DNA of 64,000 nt, from contig CBDHFM010000030.1 in assembly GCA_965262505.1 (NCBI GenBank), forward strand, positions 62,001 through 126,000, read 5' to 3'. Shown here in pieces: positions 26,698 through 35,309 of the stretch (position 1 is the stretch's first letter; every line of letters begins with the position of its first letter). The notes under the pieces are model-generated. The model had not been told where the DNA came from. It made no database searches and saw nothing but the letters and a program-made list of their open reading frames with translations. The translations under genes and the position numbers were made by a program. The stretch comes from JACPPO01 sp965262505 (GTDB taxonomy: Bacteria; Acidobacteriota; Vicinamibacteria; Vicinamibacterales; UBA2999).

Positions 26698-28074
26698 ATG
26701 TCACGGTACAAAACACTTTCCTGCCTGCTGTGCTGTTGGGTCGGTGCCTGCACGCAGGGCACCGAGCGTCCCGAAACGTCGGGAGACGTGATGTGGTTCG
26801 AAGGCGGCCGATTGATCGCGGGGGACGGCAGCTCACCCATCGAGAACTCCGCGTTTCTCGTCGAGGGGAACATCTTTACCTGGGTAGGGCGACAGGGTGA
26901 GGCGGAGCCACCGGAGGGGGCAGTGCGGGTGGATCTGTCTGGTCGGACCGTAATCCCGGCCCTCGTCGACGCTCACCAACACATTGGGCTCCCGAACGTC
27001 AAAGCCGGGACGAACGCCACCGAGAATTACACGCGCGAGAACCTCGTGGAGCATCTCGAGCGGACGGCGTACCACGGCGGGGCCGCCACGATGAGCCTCG
27101 GCCTCGAGTTCGACGAGCCGCTCGCGTTCCAGTTGCGGGACGAGGTGATCCCGAACGCGGCGCTCTTCCTGACTTCAGGTCGTGGAATCGCAGCCACACC
27201 TGATGCCGGGCCGCAATCCGACCACCTCCTTGGGATTCCGCGTGGTGCGATGACCGCGGACGAGGGAAGGACGGCGGTGCGGGAGCTTCTGAGTCACGGC
27301 GTAACGCTCGTGAAGATCTGGGTCGATGCTCGGGGTGACTCGGTGCCCAAGATCGAGCCCGACGTGTACCGAGCGATCATCGATGAGGCGCACTCCAACG
27401 GAATACAGGTAGTCGCGCATGTGGGAACGACGAGCGCCCTGGCCGACGCGAAGGATCTCCTCCGGGCCGGGATCGACGGCTTCGCACACACGGTCCGTGA
27501 CCGGGACGTGGACGAGGAGTACCTGGCGCTGGTCCGGCAGTACCCGGAGGCCTGGACCATTCCGAACCTCCCCGGCAACCTCCTGACAATTGACGACCTG
27601 CCCTGGCTGAGCGAAACGTTGCCACCCTTCGAAATAGAAAGGCTACGGGAGGAGATCGAGAACCGGCGGGCTGCGGGCCCAGATGACCCGGAGGCGCTGT
27701 TCTTTTCGCTTCAGTGCCGCAACCTCGCAAAGAACCACGAAGCCGGGATGATCATCGGCATGGGAACGGACTCCGGCGGAGTGACCGTCGCGTTCAACGT
27801 CGCCTGGACAGCACATGCCGAGATGAGGGACATGGTCAGCTGCGGGCTCAGCCCGATGGAGGCGATCATGTCGGCAACGAGCGTGAACGCCGGGATCCTC
27901 GGACTGGATGATCTCGGGATCGTTGCAGAAGGAAAGAACGCATCATTTGTGGTGCTCGAGGCGAACCCCCTGGACGACATCAACAACACCAGGCGCATCT
28001 CCCAGGTCTATCTGCGGGGCGCGGAAGTTGATCGCGAAGCGCTGAGGGCCAAATTCATGGATGGCGTGATGTGA
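26698..28074 (+). CDS. Amidohydrolase-family lipoprotein (imidazolonepropionase/prolidase-like)
   Basis: 458 residues from ATG 26698 with GGAGG upstream; the frame opens earlier but reads through the small gene. A short signal has a lipobox-like WVGAC (Cys18). The amidohydrolase fold is shown by the small N-terminal beta domain (GGRLIAGDGSSPIENSAFLVEG), the DAHQH metal motif (His93, His95), a KIWVDARGD strand, VVAHVG and a GMGTDSGG segment carrying the catalytic Asp, then the C-terminal GLDDLGIVAEGKNASFVVL return to the small domain. It overlaps the dipeptidase start by 4 bp (GTGA), so translation is probably coupled. The substrate may be a peptide or cyclic amide; not determinable. Confidence 0.8.
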   Translation: MSRYKTLSCLLCCWVGACTQGTERPETSGDVMWFEGGRLIAGDGSSPIENSAFLVEGNIFTWVGRQGEAEPPEGAVRVDLSGRTVIPALVDAHQHIGLPNVKAGTNATENYTRENLVEHLERTAYHGGAATMSLGLEFDEPLAFQLRDEVIPNAALFLTSGRGIAATPDAGPQSDHLLGIPRGAMTADEGRTAVRELLSHGVTLVKIWVDARGDSVPKIEPDVYRAIIDEAHSNGIQVVAHVGTTSALADAKDLLRAGIDGFAHTVRDRDVDEEYLALVRQYPEAWTIPNLPGNLLTIDDLPWLSETLPPFEIERLREEIENRRAAGPDDPEALFFSLQCRNLAKNHEAGMIIGMGTDSGGVTVAFNVAWTAHAEMRDMVSCGLSPMEAIMSATSVNAGILGLDDLGIVAEGKNASFVVLEANPLDDINNTRRISQVYLRGAEVDREALRAKFMDGVM

Positions 28075-29246
28075 CAGCGCGCACGGGCGTCAAGCGACCA
28101 CCCCTGACTGCCGTGGCCGCGCTTGCGGGCGCCCTGCTGCTGGGCAGCGCGGGCATCCACGCCCAGGTCGATTTCATGAGCCGCGCCAGGGCGCTCCACG
28201 CCGAGGTGCCGCTCATCGACGGGCACAACGACTATCCCTGGGCGCTCAGAGAGGACAATGCCGGCCGCGACCTGGCGCAACTGGACATCCGCGTGCCGCA
28301 ACCCGGGATCATGACCGACATCCCCCGCCTGCGGGCGGGAGGCGTCGGCGGACAGTTCTGGTCGGTGTACGTGCCGACGCGCATGCAGGGGCAGGAGGCC
28401 GTCCGTGCCACGCTCGAGCAGATCGACATCGTCCACCGCATGACGGACACCTATCCCGACACCTTCGAGCTCGCCCTCACGGCCGCCGACGTCGAACGTG
28501 TGTTCGCCGCCGGCCGGATTGCCTCGCTCATTGGCATGGAGGGGGGACACTCGATCGACGACTCACTCGCGGCCCTGCGAATGTTTCACGCGCTGGGTGC
28601 GCGCTACATGACGCTGACCCACGGCACCAGCCTGGCCTGGGCCGATTCGGCCACCGACGACGCTGAGCACGAGGGCCTCACTGCCTTCGGCGAAGAGGTC
28701 GTGCGCGAGATGAACCGGCTGGGCATGCTCGTGGACCTGAGCCACACCTCGCCTGCCACCATGGACGACGCGCTCCGCGTGTCGGAGGCGCCGGTGATCT
28801 TTTCGCACTCGAGCACTCGCGGGGTGCTCGACCATCCGCGCAACGTGCCCGACGACGTGCTGCGCCGTCTGCCGGAGAACGGGGGCGTCGTCATGGTGAC
28901 GTTCGTGCCCGGCTTCCTGACAGCGGCCGACGAGGCCACCGTCGCTGACGTCGCTGACCACATGGACCACGTGCGCCGAGTGGCGGGTGCCGACCACGTG
29001 GGAATCGGCGGAGACTACGACGGCTTCGACGGCCCGCCGACGGGAATGGAAGACGTCTCCACCTACCCGAACCTCACAGCCGAGTTGCTGCGCCGGGGCT
29101 GGCCGGAGGAGGACGTCCGCAAGGCCCTCGGTCTCAACGTCCTCCGCGTGATGCGCGAGGCCGAGCGTGTGGCGGTCCGGCTGCAAACGGAGCGCGGGCC
29201 GTCCACGGCGACGATTGAAGCGCTCGACGGCGCGCGGGCGCGATAG
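28071..29246 (+). CDS. Exported membrane-dipeptidase-family zinc peptidase
   Basis: 391 residues beginning at GTG 28071, overlapping the previous stop. The signal peptide ends at IHAQ. Zinc-site motifs of renal-dipeptidase proteins (PF01244) are present: IDGHNDYPW (His52, Asp54), IGMEGGHSI (bridging Glu), VDLSHTSP, VIFSHSSTRG and a GGDYDGFDG loop with the conserved Asp. The length fits bacterial homologues, which cleave dipeptides, including some with D-residues. Together with the amidohydrolase upstream and the penicillin acylase converging downstream, it forms a periplasmic amide-bond hydrolysis cluster. Confidence 0.85.
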   Translation: MTARTGVKRPPLTAVAALAGALLLGSAGIHAQVDFMSRARALHAEVPLIDGHNDYPWALREDNAGRDLAQLDIRVPQPGIMTDIPRLRAGGVGGQFWSVYVPTRMQGQEAVRATLEQIDIVHRMTDTYPDTFELALTAADVERVFAAGRIASLIGMEGGHSIDDSLAALRMFHALGARYMTLTHGTSLAWADSATDDAEHEGLTAFGEEVVREMNRLGMLVDLSHTSPATMDDALRVSEAPVIFSHSSTRGVLDHPRNVPDDVLRRLPENGGVVMVTFVPGFLTAADEATVADVADHMDHVRRVAGADHVGIGGDYDGFDGPPTGMEDVSTYPNLTAELLRRGWPEEDVRKALGLNVLRVMREAERVAVRLQTERGPSTATIEALDGARAR

Positions 29247-29272
29247 CACGTGCCCAAGGGGCACATGGGCGA

Positions 29273-31504
29273 TCAGTCGAGGCCCGGGCGATAGCGCCGT
29301 ACGGCCGCACGCTCGACGTCCTCCCGGGTGAAGGCCACCGGCTTCATCTCACCTCGTGCGAACATCGCCGCCTGATCGGCGTGGTTGGGCGAGGCTTCCC
29401 GGCTGCTCTGACCGTAGGCCAGCACCGAGACGGCGCGCGGCGGGCTCGTGAACTCGACCCCCAGCACCCAGCCGTCACCGCCCACCGCGCGTCGCCGCCC
29501 ATCCTCGTCGTCCCGGAAGTTGATGACCCGAAAGCACCCCAGCCGGCCCGCGCAGCCACCGACCGGCACGTCCACATCCCCGCGCCGCACCCGATGAATG
29601 TCGCCCCAGGCCACGTCCACGGCACCGAAGCGCTCCACAGTCTCGGCAACCGCCACGGGAAAGACGCGTGCGGCCAGCTCGGGATCCGCCAGTCCCCGTG
29701 GCGTCTCGGTCGGCGCCTCGCTCGACCAGGGCACCGCAAAAAACTCGACCTCCTCGTCCAGGTTCGCCGGATCCGCGTCGGCCTCGAGCGCTTCGGTGTA
29801 GCGCGTCCACCACTGCTCGAAGAGGACGCCGCCACGGCTTTCCGGTGCAGCCGTGTTGTCCCAGCGCTCGAGCAGCGTCAGCGCGGCCGCCACCGAAGCC
29901 GGGTCGGCGTCACCGGTGTCCAGGGCTCCCGCCGCGAGCGCGCCGCGTGTGGCCGTCACCAGATCGTCCTTGACGCGATCGGCGAGCAGCATCCGGTAGC
30001 TGTGTTTGCGCCGTACGACCTCCTCGAGCGAGAGCCGGTCATCACCGCCCACGAGCTGCTGGGAATGCTGGCTGCGCAGCCGAAACTCGTGCTCTTCGAA
30101 GTACTCGGGATAGTCGGCCGGGTCCAGCGGCGCCCCCAGATTCGTGAGCCAGGGTCCATCGTTTTCGTTCCGCAGATATCCGCCGGCCGGGTTCAGCAGC
30201 TGCGGCAGCTCCTCCAGCTCGTGCAGCGTGGACCAGACCTCGTCGCGACGCGTCACCGGCACCGCGCGCGCATCGTCGTACGGGTGCGGGAACCTGGGGA
30301 TGGCCGCGTTCCAGAGGAAGAAGATGTTGCCATCGGCGTCGGCGTAGGTGAAGTTGGAACGCGGATGGGCGCGGAGCCTCATCGCCTCAGTCCATTCTTC
30401 CAGCGAGGTGGCCTGGATCATCCGGAGGAATTGCTCTCCCCCTCGGAACTCCCCATCCTCCGGCGCCCGCAGCACGTAGATCCGGCCGTGGTCGCGGTGG
30501 ATCACGGGACCCAGGCTGGTGAACAGCCTTTCGCGCGTGTCAAGGTTATAACCGCCACCGTTGCGGAAATACCGCGTGAGCAGCTCCCGACCGATCGGGA
30601 TCGACGCTCCGTCGAGGAGGTACTGGTCGGGGCGGGCCGGATCGACCTCCAGCGCGTAGACCTGGGCGTTGTCGACGTCGTTGTTCGTGGTAGCGAAACC
30701 CAGGTGCGGGTTGAATCCGCCGATGATGCCCAGCGGGGCGCCGATCCGAAAGTCGCCGTAGAAATCCAGCCGGCCCGGCACCACCGCGTGGGCTTCCCAG
30801 TAGCCCGCCTCCCACGACAGGTGCGGATTGCGAAGCAGGATGGCCGCGCCAGACGCCGTGCGGCTCGGCGCGAGCGCCCACGCGCTGGATCCCTCCTCAA
30901 TCGATCCGCCGCCGCTGCCGTCCGAGTCGAGGAGCGGCGCCTCCGTCAGGCCGTTCAGTAGGCGAATCCACCGGCGCACCTGGCCCGCGCTCGGGCGATA
31001 GACGTAGAGCGCCGCAACGTCATGTCCGGTGAAGGGCGACGTCGTCCAATCGGTGAACTCTTCGGGGTGCTGTGCCATGAAGCGGTTCACGCCAGCGGCG
31101 AACCCCTCGTACACGGATCGGGTGTCCTCGTGGAGTTCCAGGTACGTGTCCACGGCACGGACGAAGGAGGGCCGGCTCGCGAAGTCGGAATCGAGCGCGC
31201 CGCGCCCCTGGCGGAGGGCGAGTTCCCCCCGTGCGCGAAGCAGCCCGAGCGGCACGCGCTCGGCGTAGTCCTCGACCTGCAGGTAGCCCAGCGCGTAGCC
31301 GAACGCTCTCAGGTTGTCAGCGTAGATGTGCGGCACTCCGTAGGCCGTTCGGATGACCTCGACCTGACGGGGCAGCGTGGAATCGAATCCGTCCTGGGCG
31401 CGCGCCGATGCCGTCCAGACGACCGAGACGCAGGCGACCAGCGCGAACGTGAAAAGGTGGCACCGCGCGCGCCGGCGGACAGTCGTGGCAGGCACAACCT
31501 TCAT
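29273..31504 (-). CDS. Penicillin acylase family N-terminal-Ser hydrolase (exported)
   Basis: 743 residues with a basic N-terminus and signal ending SARAQ (~37). An alpha-chain-like domain (VEVIRTAYGVPHIYADN and onward) leads to a short linker with a Gly/Ser run. The predicted autocleavage site GSSAWALAP follows at 205-213, where Ser206 would be the new N-terminal nucleophile of the beta chain, then LLRNPHLSWE. This is the arrangement of penicillin, cephalosporin and acyl-homoserine-lactone acylases. The substrate acyl group is unknown; quorum-signal or peptide-amide hydrolysis are options. It converges with the dipeptidase across 26 bp. GGAG is six bases before the start. Confidence 0.8.
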   Translation of the reverse strand: MKVVPATTVRRRARCHLFTFALVACVSVVWTASARAQDGFDSTLPRQVEVIRTAYGVPHIYADNLRAFGYALGYLQVEDYAERVPLGLLRARGELALRQGRGALDSDFASRPSFVRAVDTYLELHEDTRSVYEGFAAGVNRFMAQHPEEFTDWTTSPFTGHDVAALYVYRPSAGQVRRWIRLLNGLTEAPLLDSDGSGGGSIEEGSSAWALAPSRTASGAAILLRNPHLSWEAGYWEAHAVVPGRLDFYGDFRIGAPLGIIGGFNPHLGFATTNNDVDNAQVYALEVDPARPDQYLLDGASIPIGRELLTRYFRNGGGYNLDTRERLFTSLGPVIHRDHGRIYVLRAPEDGEFRGGEQFLRMIQATSLEEWTEAMRLRAHPRSNFTYADADGNIFFLWNAAIPRFPHPYDDARAVPVTRRDEVWSTLHELEELPQLLNPAGGYLRNENDGPWLTNLGAPLDPADYPEYFEEHEFRLRSQHSQQLVGGDDRLSLEEVVRRKHSYRMLLADRVKDDLVTATRGALAAGALDTGDADPASVAAALTLLERWDNTAAPESRGGVLFEQWWTRYTEALEADADPANLDEEVEFFAVPWSSEAPTETPRGLADPELAARVFPVAVAETVERFGAVDVAWGDIHRVRRGDVDVPVGGCAGRLGCFRVINFRDDEDGRRRAVGGDGWVLGVEFTSPPRAVSVLAYGQSSREASPNHADQAAMFARGEMKPVAFTREDVERAAVRRYRPGLD

Positions 31505-31585
31505 TTGCGGCTCCGATGCGATTCTATGTCAGCGCAGGAACGAGCCGCTGCCGCATGGACGAGGGTTATCGACTGTCCTCGTCGT

Positions 31586-32071
31586 TCATCGCTCGAAGAC
31601 CGCGGTTTCGCTGTCGGACACGCCGTCGCCCGATCGCGTCTTCTGAATCGTCAGAACGTCACCGCTTCTACTCCAGACCTCCTTCGTGTCGGAGACGAAG
31701 TCACCGAACGCGGTGGAAACCACACGCCGGGCCGTGATGACCAGCGCGTTCCCGTCCCACATCGCCCTGGCTTTCTCCGTGACATCGTCCGGGGTACCGC
31801 CGACGACGATCTCGCTGCCATCGAACGTGTACACGGCCGTCGTGGGAGTTTCCGTGCGCGGAAACCGCAGCTCGACCTGCAACTCGGACGGGCGCTGTGT
31901 CACGATCATCTCGCTCGCGATGGCGACTGTCGCGTTGTTACCAACAGCGCCCGGACTGCTCTTCGACTGGCTCACCTTCCATCGGCCTGAAAAGTCCGGC
32001 CTGGTCTGGGCTGGCGCCAGCGCGGGGAGCGCCGCGAGCGCTACGACCGACGCACGGAGTAGCCGGCTCAT
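31586..32071 (-). CDS. Exported ~160-residue protein, last gene of a DUF6152/partner operon
   Basis: 161 residues with signal ending PAPAQ. The mature protein starts TRPDFSGRWKV, the 'PDFSGxW' opening that also begins many WEGDT partners. It continues as a beta-rich sequence (MIVTQRPSELQVELRF, TAVYTFDGSEIVVGG, MWDGNALVITARRVV, VWSRSGDVLTIQKTRS), suggesting a small lipocalin-like sandwich. It overlaps the DUF6152 gene upstream by 4 bp (ATGA) and is probably translationally coupled. I cannot name a function. Its presence adds a possible third component to the DUF6152/partner arrangement. Confidence 0.6.
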   Translation of the reverse strand: MSRLLRASVVALAALPALAPAQTRPDFSGRWKVSQSKSSPGAVGNNATVAIASEMIVTQRPSELQVELRFPRTETPTTAVYTFDGSEIVVGGTPDDVTEKARAMWDGNALVITARRVVSTAFGDFVSDTKEVWSRSGDVLTIQKTRSGDGVSDSETAVFER

Positions 32072-32493
32072 CGTTGTCCAGGCGGTTCTTCCGGAGCGCC
32101 CGTCCCGGCCGAGCCCGCAAACAGCTCCCTGCCGGTCGCCACCAGCGTCACCGTCGTCGCGTTGGCGTTGGCTGTCCCGTCGCGGGCCAGGAACCCCCGG
32201 ACGACGACTTCAGAGCCGATCGGGAGATCCTCTCTCCTCCATCCGCGCCGATAGAGCCCGGTGATAGAGGCCGTTTCAAGCTCCCACGTCACCATTTTTC
32301 CGTCCGGCATTTGGACGTCGATGTACAAGTGGCCGTGAGGATTCGACCAGAGCATCCGGCTGATCGTGCCCCGGAGCGTCACCGGCTTGTTGGCGTCGTA
32401 CTGCGAGGAGAACGAGTGGTGTGCCTCGACGAGCACCGCTGAGTACGAAAGGCCCACGGCGACGACGAACATTGTCAGTCTCTTGGTCATCAA
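32068..32493 (-). CDS. DUF6152 family exported protein
   Basis: 141 residues; the signal peptide ends VEA directly before His-His (25-26). The core has GTISRMLWSNPHGHLYIDV with the conserved NPH, a WELETASITGLYRRGW segment and an IGSEVVVRGFLARDG turn. It overlaps the partner gene 32490-33359 by 4 bp and the next gene 31586-32071 by 4 bp, so four genes from 34229 down to 31586 form a tight operon (partner, partner, DUF6152, small exported protein). The C-terminal tail is Gly/Pro-rich. Confidence 0.8.
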   Translation of the reverse strand: MMTKRLTMFVVAVGLSYSAVLVEAHHSFSSQYDANKPVTLRGTISRMLWSNPHGHLYIDVQMPDGKMVTWELETASITGLYRRGWRREDLPIGSEVVVRGFLARDGTANANATTVTLVATGRELFAGSAGTGAPEEPPGQR

Positions 32494-33359
32494 CGAACCT
32501 CCCGGGCCGCGTCGTACATGTTCTTGAGGTGCTTCAGGTCGACGTTGCCCTCGTGGCAGGAATCTTCGAAGTCGAACTCATTTTCCGGTGGGCTTGCGCC
32601 CTGCTTCACGTGCGGCGCCGGAAACTTCATCGTCCACGGCCGCGTGTAGACTTTTGGGTCGTCAATCCGGGCCTCCCACCACATCGTGGTGGCGTTGACC
32701 ATCTGGAAGCGTTCGACGATGTGCGCGGCGTCGCTGATGACATCGCCTCCGAGGTTGCCCCACCCCTCTCCATTCAGGTTCGTCGTCTCGACGACGAGCG
32801 TGTCGCCCTCCCACCGGCCACGCGAATCGCCCATCCACAGACGGATCGCGCTCGGAAGAGGAGGGCGGCCGTCGAAGCGGATCGTGCGGGTGGCGAGATG
32901 CGTGGAGTGAAAGATCGTCACCTGGTCTGGCCTCTGGGCGATAAAGAGGCCGTAGACCATCATGCGCGGCATTCCCGGCAGCGTGCACTTGGCCACGTTC
33001 TCCTCGTAGGCGCTTTCCGGCCTTCTACGGCGCTCCCGCTCCGCCAGCGCCCAGGGCTGGTACGGCAGGACCCCGTCCGGCGGATCGGTGATGATGCTCG
33101 GTCCCTCGCTCGCGGTTCCGAATCCGCCAAGGTGCTCTTCCCAGATATAGGTCGCGCCGATGCCAGAGGTACGCCACCTGCCACTGAAGTCCGGCTTTCC
33201 GTCCCGCGTCCTCGGGATCGGCGTCTCCTGCTTGGCCTCCTCCAACGCCTCGGCGGCCTGCGTGTAGACATTGCGTGCGCCGAACTGCGCGGCCGGCGAG
33301 GCCCACCAGACTACCAGCAGCGTCGCCGTCGCCACTGCCGCGACTCTTTTGTGTGCCAC
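32490..33359 (-). CDS. WEGDT-partner family exported protein
   Basis: 289 residues with an N-terminal hydrophobic segment. The family course is GKPDFSGRWRTSG, GVLPYQPWALAER, CTLPGMPR, then MGDSRGRWEGDTLVVETTN, HIVERFQMVN and a DDPKVYTRPWTMKF segment, ending with EFDFEDSCHEGN. It is adjacent to a paralogue upstream (33363-34229, 3-bp gap) and overlaps the DUF6152 gene downstream. The Cys in CTLPG and the Cys in DSCHEGN recur in this branch (ARCYIPG and YECHELL in the neighbour) and could form a disulfide. Function is unknown; export is predicted. Confidence 0.7.
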   Translation of the reverse strand: MAHKRVAAVATATLLVVWWASPAAQFGARNVYTQAAEALEEAKQETPIPRTRDGKPDFSGRWRTSGIGATYIWEEHLGGFGTASEGPSIITDPPDGVLPYQPWALAERERRRRPESAYEENVAKCTLPGMPRMMVYGLFIAQRPDQVTIFHSTHLATRTIRFDGRPPLPSAIRLWMGDSRGRWEGDTLVVETTNLNGEGWGNLGGDVISDAAHIVERFQMVNATTMWWEARIDDPKVYTRPWTMKFPAPHVKQGASPPENEFDFEDSCHEGNVDLKHLKNMYDAAREVR

Positions 33360-33362
33360 GCG

Positions 33363-34229
33363 CTACTCCTTTGGAATCTCCAGGGGTGTGTCCCAATCCC
33401 GCTCCCAGGTGAGCGGGACGCCACTTTCTTCCAGCAGCTCGTGACATTCGTACTCGAGGAGAGGCATGTCCCGCTGCCGCTGGATCGGCATGCGCATCTT
33501 CCAGGGCCGCGCGTACACGTCCGGGTCCTCGATCGCCACCTCGTAGTCGAGCGTGTCGGGCCCTACCGGCGTGTAGCGTTCCTCCACCTGCACCGCATCG
33601 CTGTGGAAGTTGCCCGCCATGTCCAGCCACGTCCAGTCACTGAGATTCGTCACCTGCACGACCAGCGTGTCGCCCTCCCAGCGGCCTCGCGAGACGCCGC
33701 CCCAAAGATTGATTCCTTCCAGCACCGGCCGATCGCTCAACGGGATCATGCGCCTGATGTGCATCCATTCGTAGACGATGCTCACGAACTCCCCGGTCTG
33801 CACGATCTCGAAGGGCCAGCCCAGGTACGTGATTCGCGGGACGCCCGGGATGTAGCACCTGGCCACCTGATCAGGGTTCTGGAGCGGATCGTAGGGATAC
33901 GTGATGCGGCTGTTCGCGAAGTTCTCTTTTTTCCGCGCCAGCGCCCACGGTTGGTACGGAATCATTCCATCCGTCGGATCGACGATGACCCCGGGTCCCG
34001 CCGGCACCCCTTGCGATGCCGAATGGGGTTCCACGTCGTACCTGGCGAGATTCCACACCCACCACACACCCTGGAGATCCGGGTGGCCGTCTGAAGTACG
34101 AGCGGGGACGTACGCCTCCGCTGAAGCGGCGGACTGCTGATCGGCGGCGCCGGAGGGAGCAAACGCGGCGAGTGCCACGACGAGCGCCGCGGCGGCTATG
34201 GCACGAAGTCCTGCGAGCCGGTGGGTCAT
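33363..34229 (-). CDS. WEGDT-partner family exported protein (first gene of operon)
   Basis: 288 residues with signal peptide to about residue 29. Landmarks: GHPDLQGVWWVWN, GMIPYQPWALARK, CYIPGVPR, GVSRGRWEGDTLVVQVTNL, QVEERYTPVG and an IEDPDVYARPWKMRM segment, then YECHELLEE. It shares more with its downstream neighbour than with other copies, so the pair is an older tandem duplication. It begins an operon of four exported proteins. Its 5' end faces metF across 138 bp (34230-34367), which should contain both promoters; I could not fix them with confidence. Confidence 0.7.
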   Translation of the reverse strand: MTHRLAGLRAIAAAALVVALAAFAPSGAADQQSAASAEAYVPARTSDGHPDLQGVWWVWNLARYDVEPHSASQGVPAGPGVIVDPTDGMIPYQPWALARKKENFANSRITYPYDPLQNPDQVARCYIPGVPRITYLGWPFEIVQTGEFVSIVYEWMHIRRMIPLSDRPVLEGINLWGGVSRGRWEGDTLVVQVTNLSDWTWLDMAGNFHSDAVQVEERYTPVGPDTLDYEVAIEDPDVYARPWKMRMPIQRQRDMPLLEYECHELLEESGVPLTWERDWDTPLEIPKE

Positions 34230-34367
34230 TCAAGTGCCTCCGATGTCTCGGCTACCCGATGGGGAAGTCAGCTAGTCGGGCCGCCCACACTTTACACTCG
34301 CCCGAGTCGAGCGTTCAAACTCTTAATCGACTATATTTGTTTCTCTCGACAGGCACCGAGAATACCC

Positions 34368-35279
34368 GTGATTCAGCACATCCGCGACATCTTTTCGACC
34401 GCGCGACAGACCGACCGTCCCGTGGTGTCGTTCGAGTTCTTCCCTGCGAAGACCGACGAGGGAGAGCGGGCGCTTCTGGAAAAGACGATTCCCGCGCTGC
34501 GCGAGCTCAACCCGGACTTTTGCTCGGTGACGTACGGGGCCGGTGGGGGCACTCGTGGCAAGACACTGGCCATCGTCGACCGTATTCAACGGGAGCAGGA
34601 TCTCACGACGATGGCGCATCTCACGTGCGTGAACGCGACCAGGGCCGAGACGCTGGCCGTCCTGAACCAGACGAAGGCGCTCGGGATCAAGAACGTACTC
34701 GCGCTGCGCGGTGATCCTCCGAGCGGCTCGGAGTTCGAGAAGACAGAGGACGGCTTCGAGTATTCCTACGAGCTGGTCAGGTTCGTTCGCGAGGCCGGCG
34801 ATTTCTCTGTCGGCGTCGCCGGGTTTCCGGAAGGGCACGTGGACTGCAAGGAAGGCAAGCACGCCGACTGGTACCGATTGAAGAACAAGATCGAGCATGG
34901 AGCGGACTTCGTCATCACGCAGCTCTTCTTCCGAAACAGCGACTACCTCGAGTGCCGCGACTTTCTTGCCCGCCTCGGCGTGACGGTGCCGATTGTCCCG
35001 GGGATTCTGCCGATTCTCACCACGGCTCAGATCAAGCGATTCATCGCGTTGTGTGGGGCCGATCTGCCGGCAAATCTCGTCGCGGAGCTCGAGAAGCGCG
35101 GCGACGACAATGAAGCTGTTACGCAGTTCGGAATTGAGTACGCGACCGAACAGTGTGAGGAGCTGTTGCGCGAAGGGGCGCCTGGCCTTCACTTCTATAC
35201 GCTCAATAAGTCGAGGTCCACCACAGAGGTCATGAACAATCTCGCTTTGACCCCTCTGTCGAACTCTCGGCCCGTATGA
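34368..35279 (+). CDS. metF: Methylenetetrahydrofolate reductase
   Basis: 303 residues from GTG 34368; the open frame extends 49 codons upstream, but that part lacks family similarity and overlaps the divergent gene. Motifs are typical: SFEFFPAKTDEGE near the N-terminus (catalytic Glu), DFCSVTYGAGGGTR, MAHLTCVNAT, NVLALRGDPP, VGVAGFPEGH, ADFVITQLFF and PIVPGILPI. It reduces 5,10-methylene-THF to 5-methyl-THF with FAD in the cytoplasm, feeding methionine synthesis. It is the one clear housekeeping gene of the window and appears monocistronic or leading into the hydrolase 31 bp downstream. Confidence 0.92.
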   Translation: MIQHIRDIFSTARQTDRPVVSFEFFPAKTDEGERALLEKTIPALRELNPDFCSVTYGAGGGTRGKTLAIVDRIQREQDLTTMAHLTCVNATRAETLAVLNQTKALGIKNVLALRGDPPSGSEFEKTEDGFEYSYELVRFVREAGDFSVGVAGFPEGHVDCKEGKHADWYRLKNKIEHGADFVITQLFFRNSDYLECRDFLARLGVTVPIVPGILPILTTAQIKRFIALCGADLPANLVAELEKRGDDNEAVTQFGIEYATEQCEELLREGAPGLHFYTLNKSRSTTEVMNNLALTPLSNSRPV

Positions 35280-35309
35280 CCTCTTCCAGGAAACGCTAGG
35301 AGGTGACAC

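Noticed and set aside
29381..30961. A 526-codon plus-strand open frame
   Set aside because: Antisense shadow of the penicillin acylase gene, which has a full set of family motifs; GC-rich third positions keep the opposite frame open.
32421..34094. A 557-codon plus-strand open frame opposite the partner operon
   Set aside because: It is the antisense shadow of two well-supported minus-strand genes; no ribosome site, signal or family resemblance.
34221..34367. 49-codon N-terminal extension of metF
   Set aside because: It overlaps the divergent gene's start, lacks similarity to MTHFR, and the family begins at GTG 34368.
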